Source: Curvivirga sp965219885 (GTDB lineage: Bacteria > Pseudomonadota > Alphaproteobacteria > UBA8366 > Aestuariispiraceae). Taken from it: a stretch of DNA of 64,000 nucleotides. Positions 34,376 through 44,743 of the stretch are shown one piece after another. The stretch covers positions 1 to 64,000 of the forward strand of contig NZ_CBDCOT010000008.1 in assembly GCF_965219885.1 (NCBI RefSeq). Reading direction: 5' to 3'. The first letter of the stretch is position 1, and the number at the start of each line of letters is the position of its first letter. The notes beneath the pieces are model-generated. The model did not search any database, was not told the origin of the DNA, and was given only the letters and a program-made list of their open reading frames with translations. The position numbers and the translations under genes are program-made.

Positions 34376-36442
34376 ATGCCAGTTTGTCAGGTAAACGGTC
34401 AGGAAGTCGAATTTGATGCAGGGATGACAGTACTTCAAGTCTGCGAACAAGCAGGTGTCGAAGTACCGCGCTTCTGTTATCATGAACGTCTTTCTGTTGC
34501 TGGTAACTGCCGTATGTGTCTTGTGGAAGTCAAACCTGGACCTCCAAAGCCTGCCGCTAGTTGCGCTCTTCCAGCCGGAGACGGTATGGAAATTTTCACA
34601 GATTCCGAAATGGTTCGTTCTGCTCGAAACGGGGTAATGGAATTCTTGCTCATCAACCACCCACTTGATTGTCCAATTTGTGACCAAGGTGGTGAATGTG
34701 ATTTGCAAGACCAAGCTGTTGCTTATGGTCGTGATGGAAGTCGTTTTGAAGAAAATAAACGCGCTGTAAAAGAAAAATACATGGGGCCATTGATCAATAC
34801 GATCATGACGCGTTGTATTCATTGTACACGTTGCGTGCGTTTCTCTACCGAAGTAGGTGGGGTTACAGATATGGGCTTGTTGAACCGCGGTGAAAGTGCA
34901 GAGATTTCTACACTGGAGCGCGCTGTTTCTTCAGAACTTTCTGCAAACGTGATTGACCTTTGTCCAGTTGGTGCGTTGACGTCTAAACCTTATGCGTTCA
35001 ATGCCCGTCCTTGGGAATTAAAGAAAACAGAGACAATCGACGTTCTTGATGCCGTAGGTTCTAACATTCGTGTTGATGCTCGTGGGAACGAAGTTCTACG
35101 TGTTCTTCCGCGTCTAAATGAAGATGTGAACGAAGAATGGATTTCAGATAAGACGCGTTACGCATGTGACGGATTGAAAAATCAACGTCTGGATCGTCCA
35201 TATGTTCGTGGTGCTGATGGTAAATTGAAACCTGCAAGTTGGGATGAGGCTTTCACGGCAGTGAAAGATAAACTTTCCGGTTTAAAAGGTGATGAAATTG
35301 GCGCAATTGCAGGGGATCAGGTAGACGTCGAATCCATGTATGCCCTGAAAGAGCTTATGAATTCTCTAGGATCTGAAAATACAGATTGTCGCCAAGATGG
35401 CGCTAAACTGGATAATTCAGTACGTGCGTCATATCTGTTCAACACAACAATTGCTGGTATCGAAGAAGCTGACGCTTTGTTAATTGTTGGCGCTAACCCA
35501 CGTTGGGAGGCGCCGATTATTAACGCACGTATCCGTAAACGTTGGTTAACTGGCCAAATGCAAGTTGGTATGATTGGTGAAACGCTTCGCCTTACATATG
35601 ACTACAGCTATTTAGGTGCAGGAACCGATAGCCTGAAGCAAGTTGCGGATGGCAAAGCTGATTTTGCGAAAGTCCTCAAAGATGCCAAGAACCCGATGAT
35701 TATTGTTGGTTCTGGTGCTTTGGCCCGTGAAGACGGTGCGGCGATCTTGGCTGCAGCAAAGAAAATTGCTGATGACACCGGTATGATTACTGATGAATGG
35801 AACGGATTTAACGTGCTTCATACGGCAGCAAGTCGCGTTGGTGGTCTGGATATTGGCTTCGTTCCGGGTAAATCTGGTAAATCAGTTGCTGATATGACTG
35901 CAGGTTCTGTGAAAGCAGTTTATTTACTAGATGCAGACGAAATCAATACAGAGGCATTGAAGGATACCTTTGTGATTTATCAAGGTCATCATGGTGATAA
36001 AGCGGCACATGTTGCTGATGTTATTTTGCCGGGATCTGCTTATACTGAAAAATCAGGTACTTATGTGAACACCGAAGGGCGTGTGCAAGTAAGTAAGCGT
36101 GCTGTATTTGCGCCGGGTGAAGCGAAGGAAGATTGGGCAATTCTACGGGCCCTATCTGAAGTTCTGGGTAAAACACTTCCTTATAACAGTTTATCTGAGC
36201 TACGCGTTGCATTGCGCAAAGACTTCCCGCATATGGCTGAAGTCGATGCGACACCAACAGCAACTTGGGGTGATTTCGGTACATCAGGCGATATGTCTTC
36301 TGACGTTTTTGCTAGTCCGATTGAAAATTTCTATATGACTTGTGCAATTAGTCGTTCTTCCGAGACTATGGCAAAATGTACACAAGATATCATTCTAAAC
36401 GCGAAAGCGGCTGAAGGGGAGGCGACAGGAACCAATGGCTGA
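34376..36442 (+). CDS. nuoG: NADH-quinone oxidoreductase subunit G
   Basis: The 75 kDa subunit, 688 residues. The N-terminal ferredoxin domain has CYHERLSVAGNCRMC. The HxxxCxxC-type N5 and following clusters lie in CPICDQGGECDLQDQ and RCIHCTRCVRF, and a molybdopterin-oxidoreductase-like domain fills the C-terminal two-thirds. It overlaps nuoH by 8 bp. Confidence 0.97.
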   Translation: MPVCQVNGQEVEFDAGMTVLQVCEQAGVEVPRFCYHERLSVAGNCRMCLVEVKPGPPKPAASCALPAGDGMEIFTDSEMVRSARNGVMEFLLINHPLDCPICDQGGECDLQDQAVAYGRDGSRFEENKRAVKEKYMGPLINTIMTRCIHCTRCVRFSTEVGGVTDMGLLNRGESAEISTLERAVSSELSANVIDLCPVGALTSKPYAFNARPWELKKTETIDVLDAVGSNIRVDARGNEVLRVLPRLNEDVNEEWISDKTRYACDGLKNQRLDRPYVRGADGKLKPASWDEAFTAVKDKLSGLKGDEIGAIAGDQVDVESMYALKELMNSLGSENTDCRQDGAKLDNSVRASYLFNTTIAGIEEADALLIVGANPRWEAPIINARIRKRWLTGQMQVGMIGETLRLTYDYSYLGAGTDSLKQVADGKADFAKVLKDAKNPMIIVGSGALAREDGAAILAAAKKIADDTGMITDEWNGFNVLHTAASRVGGLDIGFVPGKSGKSVADMTAGSVKAVYLLDADEINTEALKDTFVIYQGHHGDKAAHVADVILPGSAYTEKSGTYVNTEGRVQVSKRAVFAPGEAKEDWAILRALSEVLGKTLPYNSLSELRVALRKDFPHMAEVDATPTATWGDFGTSGDMSSDVFASPIENFYMTCAISRSSETMAKCTQDIILNAKAAEGEATGTNG

Positions 36443-37475
36443 TTTCTTGGCAGGTCTCATTAATGCGGTTTGGTGGCAGGACTATGCTGCTCCCTTACTT
36501 GCAATTGTGATTTATTGTTTGCTGATTACAGTGCCGATTCTTTTGTCAGTTGCTTATCTGACATTGGCTGAGCGTAAAGTGATTGGTTGGATGCAATATC
36601 GTAAAGGTCCAAACGTTGTTGGCCCATTTGGCTTATTGCAACCTCTTGCGGATGGTTTGAAATTGTTCTTGAAAGAAACAATTATTCCTTCTGGTTCCAA
36701 CCGCGCATTATTTGTAATTGCACCAGCACTGACGTTCATTTTGGCGTTGATTGCTTGGGCCGTAATTCCTTTCGGTGAAGGGATGGTATTAGCGGATATC
36801 AATGTTGGTATTTTATATCTATTCGCGATCTCTTCGTTAGGTGTATACGGTATCGTGATTGCCGGTTGGGCATCTAACTCTAAATATGCTTTCTTAGGTG
36901 CGTTACGCTCTGCGGCTCAGATGGTATCTTACGAGGTATCCATGGGCTTGGTAATCGTGACTGTATTGATCTTTACAAACAGTTTGAACTTGTCTGATAT
37001 CGTTCGGTATCAACAAGAAAATATGTGGTTTGTGATTCCATTGTTACCAATGTTCGTGGTTTTCTATATCTCCATTTTGGCTGAAACAAACCGTGCGCCA
37101 TTTGACTTACCTGAAGCGGAAGCGGAATTGGTATCCGGTTACAACGTTGAATATTCATCGATGACATTTGCGTTATTCTTCCTTGGGGAATATGCGAATA
37201 TGATCTTAATGTCCGGTATGGCGACAACATTATTCTTAGGCGGTTGGTTGCCACCATTTGATATCGCGCCATTGAACATGATCCCGGGGCCAATCTGGTT
37301 TGCCTTAAAAACAGCTTTGATGTTGTTTGGTTTCCTTTGGGTTCGTGCCACATTCCCACGTTATCGTTATGACCAGTTAATGCGTTTGGGCTGGAAAGTC
37401 TTCCTACCATTCACATTACTTTGCGTATTCTTATATGCAGGTATTGCGGTATATGGCGGATTTCTAGCAGGTTAA
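36435..37475 (+). CDS. nuoH: NADH-quinone oxidoreductase subunit H
   Basis: Membrane subunit ND1, 346 residues, about eight hydrophobic segments. It has AERKVIGWMQYRKGPNVVGP near residue 46 and the acidic quinone-channel loop AETNRAPFDLPEAEAELVSGYNVEYS. It anchors the peripheral arm to the proton-pumping arm. Confidence 0.97.
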   Translation: MADFLAGLINAVWWQDYAAPLLAIVIYCLLITVPILLSVAYLTLAERKVIGWMQYRKGPNVVGPFGLLQPLADGLKLFLKETIIPSGSNRALFVIAPALTFILALIAWAVIPFGEGMVLADINVGILYLFAISSLGVYGIVIAGWASNSKYAFLGALRSAAQMVSYEVSMGLVIVTVLIFTNSLNLSDIVRYQQENMWFVIPLLPMFVVFYISILAETNRAPFDLPEAEAELVSGYNVEYSSMTFALFFLGEYANMILMSGMATTLFLGGWLPPFDIAPLNMIPGPIWFALKTALMLFGFLWVRATFPRYRYDQLMRLGWKVFLPFTLLCVFLYAGIAVYGGFLAG

Positions 37476-37490
37476 GGAAGGAAGAAAAAA

Positions 37491-37976
37491 ATGTCTTTTG
37501 ATCAGGTAGCACGTTCTTTCCTATTGACTGAATTGCTTCAGGGCATGGCACTCACACTTAAAGCCATGTTCCGTCCAAAACATACAATCAACTATCCTTA
37601 TGAAAAGGGACCACTAAGTCCACGTTTTCGCGGTGAACATGCGTTACGTCGATATGCTAATGGTGAGGAACGTTGTATTGCATGTAAGCTTTGTGAAGCG
37701 ATCTGTCCTGCACAGGCGATTACAATCGAAGCTGAACCTCGTGAAGATGGTTCACGTCGTACAACACGTTACGATATCGATATGACAAAATGTATCTACT
37801 GTGGCTTCTGTCAGGAAGCATGTCCGGTAGATGCAGTTGTTGAGGGACCAAATTTTGAATTTGCAACAGAAACTCGTGAAGAGCTTTTCTATAATAAAGA
37901 CAAGCTTCTTGCGAATGGTGATCGTTGGGAATTTGAAATTGCGAAAAACATCGAATTGGATGCGCCTTATCGATAA
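37491..37976 (+). CDS. nuoI: NADH-quinone oxidoreductase subunit I
   Basis: A TYKY-type ferredoxin subunit, 161 residues, with two 4Fe-4S motifs (CIACKLCEAICP and CIYCGFCQEACPVDAV). The N-terminal amphipathic region binds the membrane arm. A 72-bp gap separates it from nuoJ, the largest in the operon. Confidence 0.97.
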   Translation: MSFDQVARSFLLTELLQGMALTLKAMFRPKHTINYPYEKGPLSPRFRGEHALRRYANGEERCIACKLCEAICPAQAITIEAEPREDGSRRTTRYDIDMTKCIYCGFCQEACPVDAVVEGPNFEFATETREELFYNKDKLLANGDRWEFEIAKNIELDAPYR

Positions 37977-38048
37977 GGCAGAAGGGAAGATTTGATGTTT
38001 TTCATGTTTAAAGGGAATCAAAACCAGCTGAAGCTGGAGGTTAGATAG

Positions 38049-38663
38049 ATGATACAGACCCTTGTTTTTTATATGTTCGCAATCATCACGATCGCTTGCG
38101 GTTTTATGGTGATTACAGCAAGAAACCCGGTACATTCCGTGTTGTTTCTTATTCTTGCATTCTTTAATGCAGCAGGTCTGTTCCTGTTGCAAGGCGCAGA
38201 ATTCATATCAATGATCCTCGTGATTGTTTATGTGGGGGCTGTGGCTGTGTTGTTCCTCTTTGTCGTAATGATGTTGGATGTGAACTTGAACGAGATGCGC
38301 CGCGGCTTTGTTAAATATTTGCCAATTGGATTAGCGGTAGGTGCTGTTCTCCTTGTTGAATTATTTACAATCTTCACCGCATGGGTGGTTGAACCTGCAG
38401 TTATTTCAGTGAATGCGGCAACAGCGACACCAGCTGCGTCAGAGGTTCATAATACAGAAGCCTTGGGTAATCTCATTTATACGCATTATGTATATTTGTT
38501 TATGGGATCTGGCATGGTTCTGTTGCTGGCGATGGTTGGCGCTATCGTTCTTACCCTTCGTTCTCGTGATGGTGTTAAGAAACAGCGTATCATGGATCAG
38601 ATTGCTCGCCCGGCTTCAGAAGAGGTTGAATTGGTTAAAGTTTCATCTGGGGGAGGGATTTAA
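38049..38663 (+). CDS. nuoJ: NADH-quinone oxidoreductase subunit J
   Basis: Membrane subunit ND6, 204 residues, five hydrophobic segments, with the conserved ARNPVHSVLFLI and FISMILVIVYVGAVAVLFLFVVMML (third helix with pi-bulge) regions. GGAGG precedes its ATG. Confidence 0.96.
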   Translation: MIQTLVFYMFAIITIACGFMVITARNPVHSVLFLILAFFNAAGLFLLQGAEFISMILVIVYVGAVAVLFLFVVMMLDVNLNEMRRGFVKYLPIGLAVGAVLLVELFTIFTAWVVEPAVISVNAATATPAASEVHNTEALGNLIYTHYVYLFMGSGMVLLLAMVGAIVLTLRSRDGVKKQRIMDQIARPASEEVELVKVSSGGGI

Positions 38664-38665
38664 TC

Positions 38666-38974
38666 ATGGAAATTGGTATTGCGCATTACCTTTCAGTGGC
38701 TGGCATCCTTTTCACATTGGGATTGTTCGGTATTTTCCTGAACCGGAAGAACGTCATTATCATCTTGATGTCCGTTGAACTTATGTTGCTAGCGGTGAAT
38801 ATCAACTTGGTGACATTCTCTACGCATTTACAGGATTTATCGGGTCAGATCTTCTCGATCTTTGTCTTAACGGTTGCCGCTGCGGAAGCAGCAATCGGTC
38901 TGGCGATCCTTGTCGTTTATTATCGTAATCGTGCGACCATCGCGGTCGACGACATTCATACCATGAAGGGCTAA
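38666..38974 (+). CDS. nuoK: NADH-quinone oxidoreductase subunit K
   Basis: Membrane subunit ND4L, 102 residues, three helices. The conserved membrane glutamates are in MSVELMLLAVNINL and AAAEAAIGLAI. It starts 2 bp after nuoJ. Confidence 0.97.
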   Translation: MEIGIAHYLSVAGILFTLGLFGIFLNRKNVIIILMSVELMLLAVNINLVTFSTHLQDLSGQIFSIFVLTVAAAEAAIGLAILVVYYRNRATIAVDDIHTMKG

Positions 38975-38982
38975 GTCAAACT

Positions 38983-40917
38983 ATGATTACCGGTATTGTC
39001 TTTTTACCTTTAATTGGCGCATTGATTGTCGGCTTCTTCGGTCGTGCTTTGGGCGATAAGGTATCTCAAATTATTACAACAGGCTTGCTGATGGTTGCGG
39101 CTGCTATGTCTTGGTTCACATTCTTTGATGTGGGCTTTGGTGGCAACGCATATACGGTAACCGTTCTTTCTTGGGTTGCTTCTGGTGACTTTATTTTCAA
39201 CTGGGCTTTGAAAGTTGATACGTTAACTGCAGTGATGTTGATTGTGGTAACAACAGTGTCATCCGTGGTGCACCTATATTCTATCGGATATATGCATCAT
39301 GATAAATCTGTACCACGTTTCATGGCTTATCTAAGTTTCTTTACATTTGCCATGTTGATGTTGGTAACAGCAGATAACTTGGTGCAAATGTTCTTTGGTT
39401 GGGAAGGCGTTGGTGTTGCATCTTATCTTTTGATTGGTTTTTGGTTCGAAAAACCATCCGCAAATGCGGCAGCAATGAAAGCGTTTATTGTAAACCGTGT
39501 TGGTGACTTTGGTTTTGCATTGGGTATTTTCTTAATCTTCGTTCTTACAGGTTCTGTTGAATTTGATACAATCTTTGCAGCAATCCCTGCCGTTGCAGAA
39601 GCTAACTTTGTGTTCCTTGGCATGGAATTCAACGCCATTACAATTTCTTGTTTGTTATTGTTTATGGGGGCTATGGGTAAATCAGCACAGCTTGGTTTAC
39701 ACACATGGTTGCCAGACGCGATGGAAGGTCCAACACCTGTATCAGCTTTGATTCACGCGGCGACAATGGTGACAGCAGGCGTATTTATGGTATGTCGTTT
39801 GTCACCAATCTTCGAATTCTCTGAAGTGGCATTGACTGTCGTGACAATCGTTGGCGCAACGACAGCTTTCTTTGCTGCAACAGTTGGTCTGACACAGACA
39901 GATATTAAACGTGTGATTGCTTATTCTACATGTTCTCAGTTGGGTTATATGTTCTTCGCAGCAGGCGTTTCAGCATATCCAGCAGCTATGTTCCATCTAA
40001 CAACTCATGCTTTTTTTAAAGCATTGTTATTCCTTGGTGCAGGTTCTGTGATTCATGCGATGTCTGATGAACAAAACATGATGAAAATGGGCGGCATCCG
40101 TAAGTTGATCCCATTCACTTGGGCTGTGATGTTAATTGGTACATTGGCAATTACCGGTGTTCCTGGTTTATCTGGCTATTTCTCTAAGGATATGATCATT
40201 GAAGCGGCTTATGCGGCAGGCTCTGGTGCTGGTGGTTATGCGTTCTGGTTAGGCGTGATTGCGGCATTGATGACTTCGTTCTATAGCTGGCGTTTGATGT
40301 TCTTGACCTTCCATGGAAAACCTCGTGCGGATGAGAAAACAATGGCGCATGTTCATGAAAGCCCATTGGTTATGACAATCCCATTGGCAATTCTTGCTGT
40401 TGGTGCTGTTGGTTTCGGTGCGGTGTTCGCAGGGGACTTCATCGGTGAAGGCTATAAAGAATTCTGGGGTAGTTCGATCTACATCGCAGAAGCAAACAAT
40501 ATTATGAAAGAAGCGAAACAAGTACCTTCTTGGGTTGTTTGGTCTCCATTTGTTGTGATGGTTCTTGGTTTGGTACTCGCTTGGGTTATTTATATCAAAA
40601 AGCCGGGCAGTGCAGACAAATTGGCAAAAAGCTTCAGTGGCTTATATGCCTTCTCACTTAATAAATGGTATTTCGATGAATTGTATGATGCGATTTTCGT
40701 GAAGCCTTCTTTCGTGATCGGTCGTTTCTTCTGGAAACGCGGTGACGAGAAAACAATTGACTATTTCGGTCCTGACGGTGTGGCTGCACGAACCAAAGAT
40801 GGTTCCAAGTTAGCAAGCTTGCTTCAGTCCGGATATGTTTATCATTATGCGTTTGCCATGCTAATTGGTGTGGTTGTGTTCGTAACCTGGTACATGCTTT
40901 CCGGCATGTCAGCATAA
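38983..40917 (+). CDS. nuoL: NADH-quinone oxidoreductase subunit L
   Basis: Antiporter-like ND5 subunit, 644 residues, with the long lateral helix in its C-terminal part. FFGWEGVGVASYLLIGFW and HTWLPDAMEGPTPVSALIHAATMVTAGV hold the proton-path Glu and Lys/His residues. Confidence 0.97.
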   Translation: MITGIVFLPLIGALIVGFFGRALGDKVSQIITTGLLMVAAAMSWFTFFDVGFGGNAYTVTVLSWVASGDFIFNWALKVDTLTAVMLIVVTTVSSVVHLYSIGYMHHDKSVPRFMAYLSFFTFAMLMLVTADNLVQMFFGWEGVGVASYLLIGFWFEKPSANAAAMKAFIVNRVGDFGFALGIFLIFVLTGSVEFDTIFAAIPAVAEANFVFLGMEFNAITISCLLLFMGAMGKSAQLGLHTWLPDAMEGPTPVSALIHAATMVTAGVFMVCRLSPIFEFSEVALTVVTIVGATTAFFAATVGLTQTDIKRVIAYSTCSQLGYMFFAAGVSAYPAAMFHLTTHAFFKALLFLGAGSVIHAMSDEQNMMKMGGIRKLIPFTWAVMLIGTLAITGVPGLSGYFSKDMIIEAAYAAGSGAGGYAFWLGVIAALMTSFYSWRLMFLTFHGKPRADEKTMAHVHESPLVMTIPLAILAVGAVGFGAVFAGDFIGEGYKEFWGSSIYIAEANNIMKEAKQVPSWVVWSPFVVMVLGLVLAWVIYIKKPGSADKLAKSFSGLYAFSLNKWYFDELYDAIFVKPSFVIGRFFWKRGDEKTIDYFGPDGVAARTKDGSKLASLLQSGYVYHYAFAMLIGVVVFVTWYMLSGMSA

Positions 40918-40935
40918 TCCAGGGAGAGGAATATT

Positions 40936-42459
40936 ATGACTTTAGACTGGCCTTTGCTGTCACTCACAACATTCCTGCCGACATTAGGCGCGCTTGCTCT
41001 TTTATTGATCCCGGGATCAGCAGAGCAGGTAGCACGTAATGCACGCTGGACAGCCTTGTGGGTGTCACTTTGTACTTTCGTTCTTTCCCTGTTTATCTGG
41101 GCTAACTTTGACGGTACCAGTGCGGATTTCCAACTTGTAGAAAGCTACGCTTGGATCCCTGCCTTTAATATCAACTACACAATGGGTGTGGATGGTATTT
41201 CCGTATTCTTTGTTTTGTTATCTACTTTGCTAACACCAATTTGTATTCTTTCCAGCTGGGAAGCGATCAAGAAACATGTACGTGAATACATGATCGCTTT
41301 CTTGGTTTTAGAAACAATGATGGTTGGTATGTTCCTGGCGATGGATATCTTCCTCTTCTACATCTTCTTCGAAGGTGTATTGATCCCGATGTTTATCATT
41401 GTGGGTGTCTGGGGTGGTCAAAATCGTATCTACGCTGCATTTAAATTGTTCCTATATACTTTGTTAGGTTCTGTTTTGATGCTTGTTGCGATTTTGGTAA
41501 TGTATTTCGAAACAGGTACAACAAATATTCCTGAATTAATGGCACATGACTTTGCAGCTTCTATGCAAACTTGGTTATGGTTGGCATTCTTTGCATCTTT
41601 TGCTGTGAAAGTGCCGATGTGGCCTGTTCACACATGGTTGCCTGATGCCCATGTGCAAGCGCCAACAGCTGGTTCTGTTATTCTGGCTGGTGTGTTGTTG
41701 AAAATGGGGGGCTATGGTTTCTTACGTTTCTCCATCCCGATGATGCCATTGGCGAGCGAGTATTTTGCTGATTTTGTATTCTGGTTATCTGTTATTGCGG
41801 TGATCTACACATCATTGGTTGCATTGGTTCAAAGCGATATGAAAAAGCTGATTGCTTATTCCTCCATCGCACATATGGGATTTGTAACCGCTGCGATTTT
41901 CTCAATGAATGAACAGGCGATCGCAGGTTCTATCATTCAGATGTTAAGTCATGGCCTTGTATCCGGTGCTTTGTTCTTATGTGTAGGTGTCGTTTATGAT
42001 CGTCTACATACACGCGAAATTGATGCGTATGGTGGTGTTGTGCATGTAATGCCAAGATATGCAGTATTATTTATGTTCTTCACAATGGCTTCAGTTGGTC
42101 TTCCAGGAACATCTGGTTTCGTTGGTGAGTTCTTGATCCTTGTTGGTGCTTTCCAAGCGTCCACATGGTTAGCGGCTGGTCTGGCAACAGGTATGATCTT
42201 AGGTGCTGGTTACGCTTTATATCTCTATCGCCGGATTATCTTCGGTGTATTGGAGAAAGACTCAATCAAAGCACTAACAGAAATGAATGCACGTGAAATT
42301 GCGATCTTCGTTCCATTAGTTATCCTGACTTTGTGGATGGGTATCTATCCGAACACATTCTTGGATCCGATCGCGGCATCTGTAACCCATCTTGTCCAAA
42401 ACTATGAAACAAGCCTCGCAGCTGCTGCACAAACAGCAACAGCTAGCCTTGGCCAGTAA
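40936..42459 (+). CDS. nuoM: NADH-quinone oxidoreductase subunit M
   Basis: Antiporter-like ND4 subunit, 507 residues, about 14 helices. FFEGVLIPMFIIVGVWGG holds the conserved Glu, and HTWLPDAHVQAPTAGSVILAGVLLKMGGYG is the family signature. A good GGGAGAGG site precedes the ATG. Confidence 0.97.
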   Translation: MTLDWPLLSLTTFLPTLGALALLLIPGSAEQVARNARWTALWVSLCTFVLSLFIWANFDGTSADFQLVESYAWIPAFNINYTMGVDGISVFFVLLSTLLTPICILSSWEAIKKHVREYMIAFLVLETMMVGMFLAMDIFLFYIFFEGVLIPMFIIVGVWGGQNRIYAAFKLFLYTLLGSVLMLVAILVMYFETGTTNIPELMAHDFAASMQTWLWLAFFASFAVKVPMWPVHTWLPDAHVQAPTAGSVILAGVLLKMGGYGFLRFSIPMMPLASEYFADFVFWLSVIAVIYTSLVALVQSDMKKLIAYSSIAHMGFVTAAIFSMNEQAIAGSIIQMLSHGLVSGALFLCVGVVYDRLHTREIDAYGGVVHVMPRYAVLFMFFTMASVGLPGTSGFVGEFLILVGAFQASTWLAAGLATGMILGAGYALYLYRRIIFGVLEKDSIKALTEMNAREIAIFVPLVILTLWMGIYPNTFLDPIAASVTHLVQNYETSLAAAAQTATASLGQ

Positions 42460-42480
42460 GTAAGAGAGGCACAAAGAAAA

Positions 42481-43932
42481 ATGACTGAATTGCCTGTTTT
42501 ATTCCCGGCTTATCCGGAAATCTTTCTGGCCATTGCAATTATGGCTTTGATGATGATCGGTGCTTATTCAAAAGCTGAGAACACATTAGGGGCTGTATCT
42601 GCCTTAACCCAAGTAAGTTTTGTTGTAACTGCGGGATTGGTTCTGTTTGTAGTTGGCGGTACCACTCAATTGGCGATGAATGATTTATTTATCGTGGATC
42701 AGTTTGCAGTATATATGAAGCTATTGATCTTGTTGGCAAGTTTGCTTGCTGTAACAATGTCTAACGGTTTTATCCGCCGTGAAGGTATGGCTAAATTTGA
42801 ATATCCAATTTTGATCGCATTTGCGACTTTGGGTATGATGATGATGGTTTCTGCCAATGACCTAATGTCCTTATATATAGGCTTGGAACTGCAAAGTTTG
42901 TCCCTTTATGTAATGGCGGCATTCCAACGTGATAATTCTCGTTCAACAGAAGCTGGATTGAAGTATTTTGTACTTGGTGCATTGTCTTCAGGTATGCTTC
43001 TTTATGGTATGTCCATGGTGTATGGATTTGCGGGCTCAACACAATTTGATGCACTTGCTAATGCCTTCACAGTTGAGACTGGTGCACATATGGGTGTAAT
43101 CGTTGGCTTGGTATTTATGGTTGCTGGTCTGGCTTTCAAGATTTCTGCTGTTCCGTTCCATATGTGGACACCTGATGTGTATGAAGGTGCGCCGACTCCT
43201 GTAACAGCTTTCTTTGCTGTTGCACCAAAAGTGGCAGCAATGGCATTGTTAATCCGTGTTCTTGTTGGTCCGTTTGGCGGCTTGGTTTCTGAGTGGTCTC
43301 AAGTGATCGTAGTATTATCAATTCTGTCTATGCTCATCGGTTCATTTGCAGCGATCGCACAAAGTAATATTAAACGATTGATGGCTTATTCTTCTATCGG
43401 TCATATTGGATTTGCTTTGATTGGTCTAGCTGCTGGTACAGAAGGCGGTGTCGAAGCTGTTCTGATTTATCTTGCGATTTACCTTGTGATGAATATCGGT
43501 ACTTTTGCTTGTATCCTGAATATGAAAGTTGGCGGCCGTATGGTTGAAAACATTTCTGATTTGGCTGGTCTAAGCAAAAATAACCCGGTTATGGCAATGT
43601 TGATTATGGTCTTCATGTTCTCCATGGCTGGTATTCCTCCAATGGCAGGCTTTATGTCAAAGTTATTTGTGTTTAAAGCAGCTGTTGATGCTGGTTTGAT
43701 TACATTAACAGTGATTGGTGCGGTGACTTCAGTTGTGAGCGCATTCTATTACTTACGTGTTATCAAGGTTATGTATTTTGATGACCCTGCTGAAAAACTG
43801 GATAGTGTTGAAAGTGGTGCAATGAAATTGATCTTGGCAGTGACTGGTATTGTGACTGCAACCATGATCCTTTACATGCCAGTTGTAACTGATCCGGCGA
43901 TTAAAGCTGCATCTTCCTTATTTGGTGGATAA
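42481..43932 (+). CDS. nuoN: NADH-quinone oxidoreductase subunit N
   Basis: Antiporter-like ND2 subunit, 483 residues. IGLELQSLSLYVMAAFQRD and FKISAVPFHMWTPDVYEGAPTPVTAFF are the expected motifs. It is the last nuo gene and is followed within 10 bp by birA, so the operon reads on. Confidence 0.97.
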   Translation: MTELPVLFPAYPEIFLAIAIMALMMIGAYSKAENTLGAVSALTQVSFVVTAGLVLFVVGGTTQLAMNDLFIVDQFAVYMKLLILLASLLAVTMSNGFIRREGMAKFEYPILIAFATLGMMMMVSANDLMSLYIGLELQSLSLYVMAAFQRDNSRSTEAGLKYFVLGALSSGMLLYGMSMVYGFAGSTQFDALANAFTVETGAHMGVIVGLVFMVAGLAFKISAVPFHMWTPDVYEGAPTPVTAFFAVAPKVAAMALLIRVLVGPFGGLVSEWSQVIVVLSILSMLIGSFAAIAQSNIKRLMAYSSIGHIGFALIGLAAGTEGGVEAVLIYLAIYLVMNIGTFACILNMKVGGRMVENISDLAGLSKNNPVMAMLIMVFMFSMAGIPPMAGFMSKLFVFKAAVDAGLITLTVIGAVTSVVSAFYYLRVIKVMYFDDPAEKLDSVESGAMKLILAVTGIVTATMILYMPVVTDPAIKAASSLFGG

Positions 43933-43939
43933 TCGATAA

Positions 43940-44743
43940 GTGAATAGTAGCTCTATGAAAGCTTCTTACGTGCAAATGCCCGCAGGTTTCGATCTGCGGG
44001 CATTGCCTGTTGTAGGCTCCACCAATGATGTTGCCCGTGAAGAAGCAATGAAATACCCACCAGTCAGTATGGGAAATATTGTATTTTGGGCAGAGGCACA
44101 ATCAGGTGGAAGAGGGCGCAGCGGTCGCAGCTGGGCATCACCTGCAGGGAATTTATATGCCTCCATCCTTATTCAAGATGTCGGTGAATTAGCGAAAGCA
44201 GCTCAACTGTCTTTTGTAACGGCAATTTCCATGCGTGCTGCCATAGCGCGCTTTGCTGAAAAGAAACAACGCGTTGAATGTAAATGGCCGAATGATATCT
44301 TGGTTGATGGCGCCAAGATCTGTGGCATCTTGCTTGAGTGCGGCGTGAATAAGACTGGACAGAATTGGGTCGTTATTGGATCCGGTGCCAATGTATCACA
44401 CCATCCAAGCGAAACACCTTATGCAGCGGCTCATATTAATCAATTTAACAAAGATATTGAGCCTTATATGTTGCTGAATGCCTATTTAGAGGAATTTGCG
44501 CAATTCTTTCAAATATGGAAGTTAAATGGGTTTAAAGAAATACGCGAAATCTGGTTACAGAATTGCTATGGATTTGGAAGAAATATTGTAGCTCGTTTAG
44601 CGAATAATTTGGAAGAACATGGTCGTTTCCTTGATATGGATGAGGACGGGGCACTTATTCTTGAACGTGAAGACCGCAGTCGCGCTGCCATAACGGCTGG
44701 TGATGTGTTTTTGAAAGGAAACGGCGATGCTGCTAGCAATTGA
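43940..44743 (+). CDS. birA: Biotin--[acetyl-CoA-carboxylase] ligase
   Basis: 267 residues, a monofunctional (class I) ligase without the N-terminal DNA-binding domain of E. coli BirA. The adenylate loop is GGRGRSGRSWASPAGNLYAS, and the catalytic segment VECKWPNDILVDGAKICGILLE is intact. The annotated start is GTG with a weak ribosome site; an ATG five codons later is an alternative. It overlaps coaX by 17 bp. Confidence 0.93.
   Translation: MNSSSMKASYVQMPAGFDLRALPVVGSTNDVAREEAMKYPPVSMGNIVFWAEAQSGGRGRSGRSWASPAGNLYASILIQDVGELAKAAQLSFVTAISMRAAIARFAEKKQRVECKWPNDILVDGAKICGILLECGVNKTGQNWVVIGSGANVSHHPSETPYAAAHINQFNKDIEPYMLLNAYLEEFAQFFQIWKLNGFKEIREIWLQNCYGFGRNIVARLANNLEEHGRFLDMDEDGALILEREDRSRAAITAGDVFLKGNGDAASN

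Noticed and set aside
34076..34822. 248-codon minus-strand frame opposite nuoF/nuoG
   Set aside because: A long shadow of two strongly conserved complex I genes, with an implausible composition rich in Thr, Phe and His.
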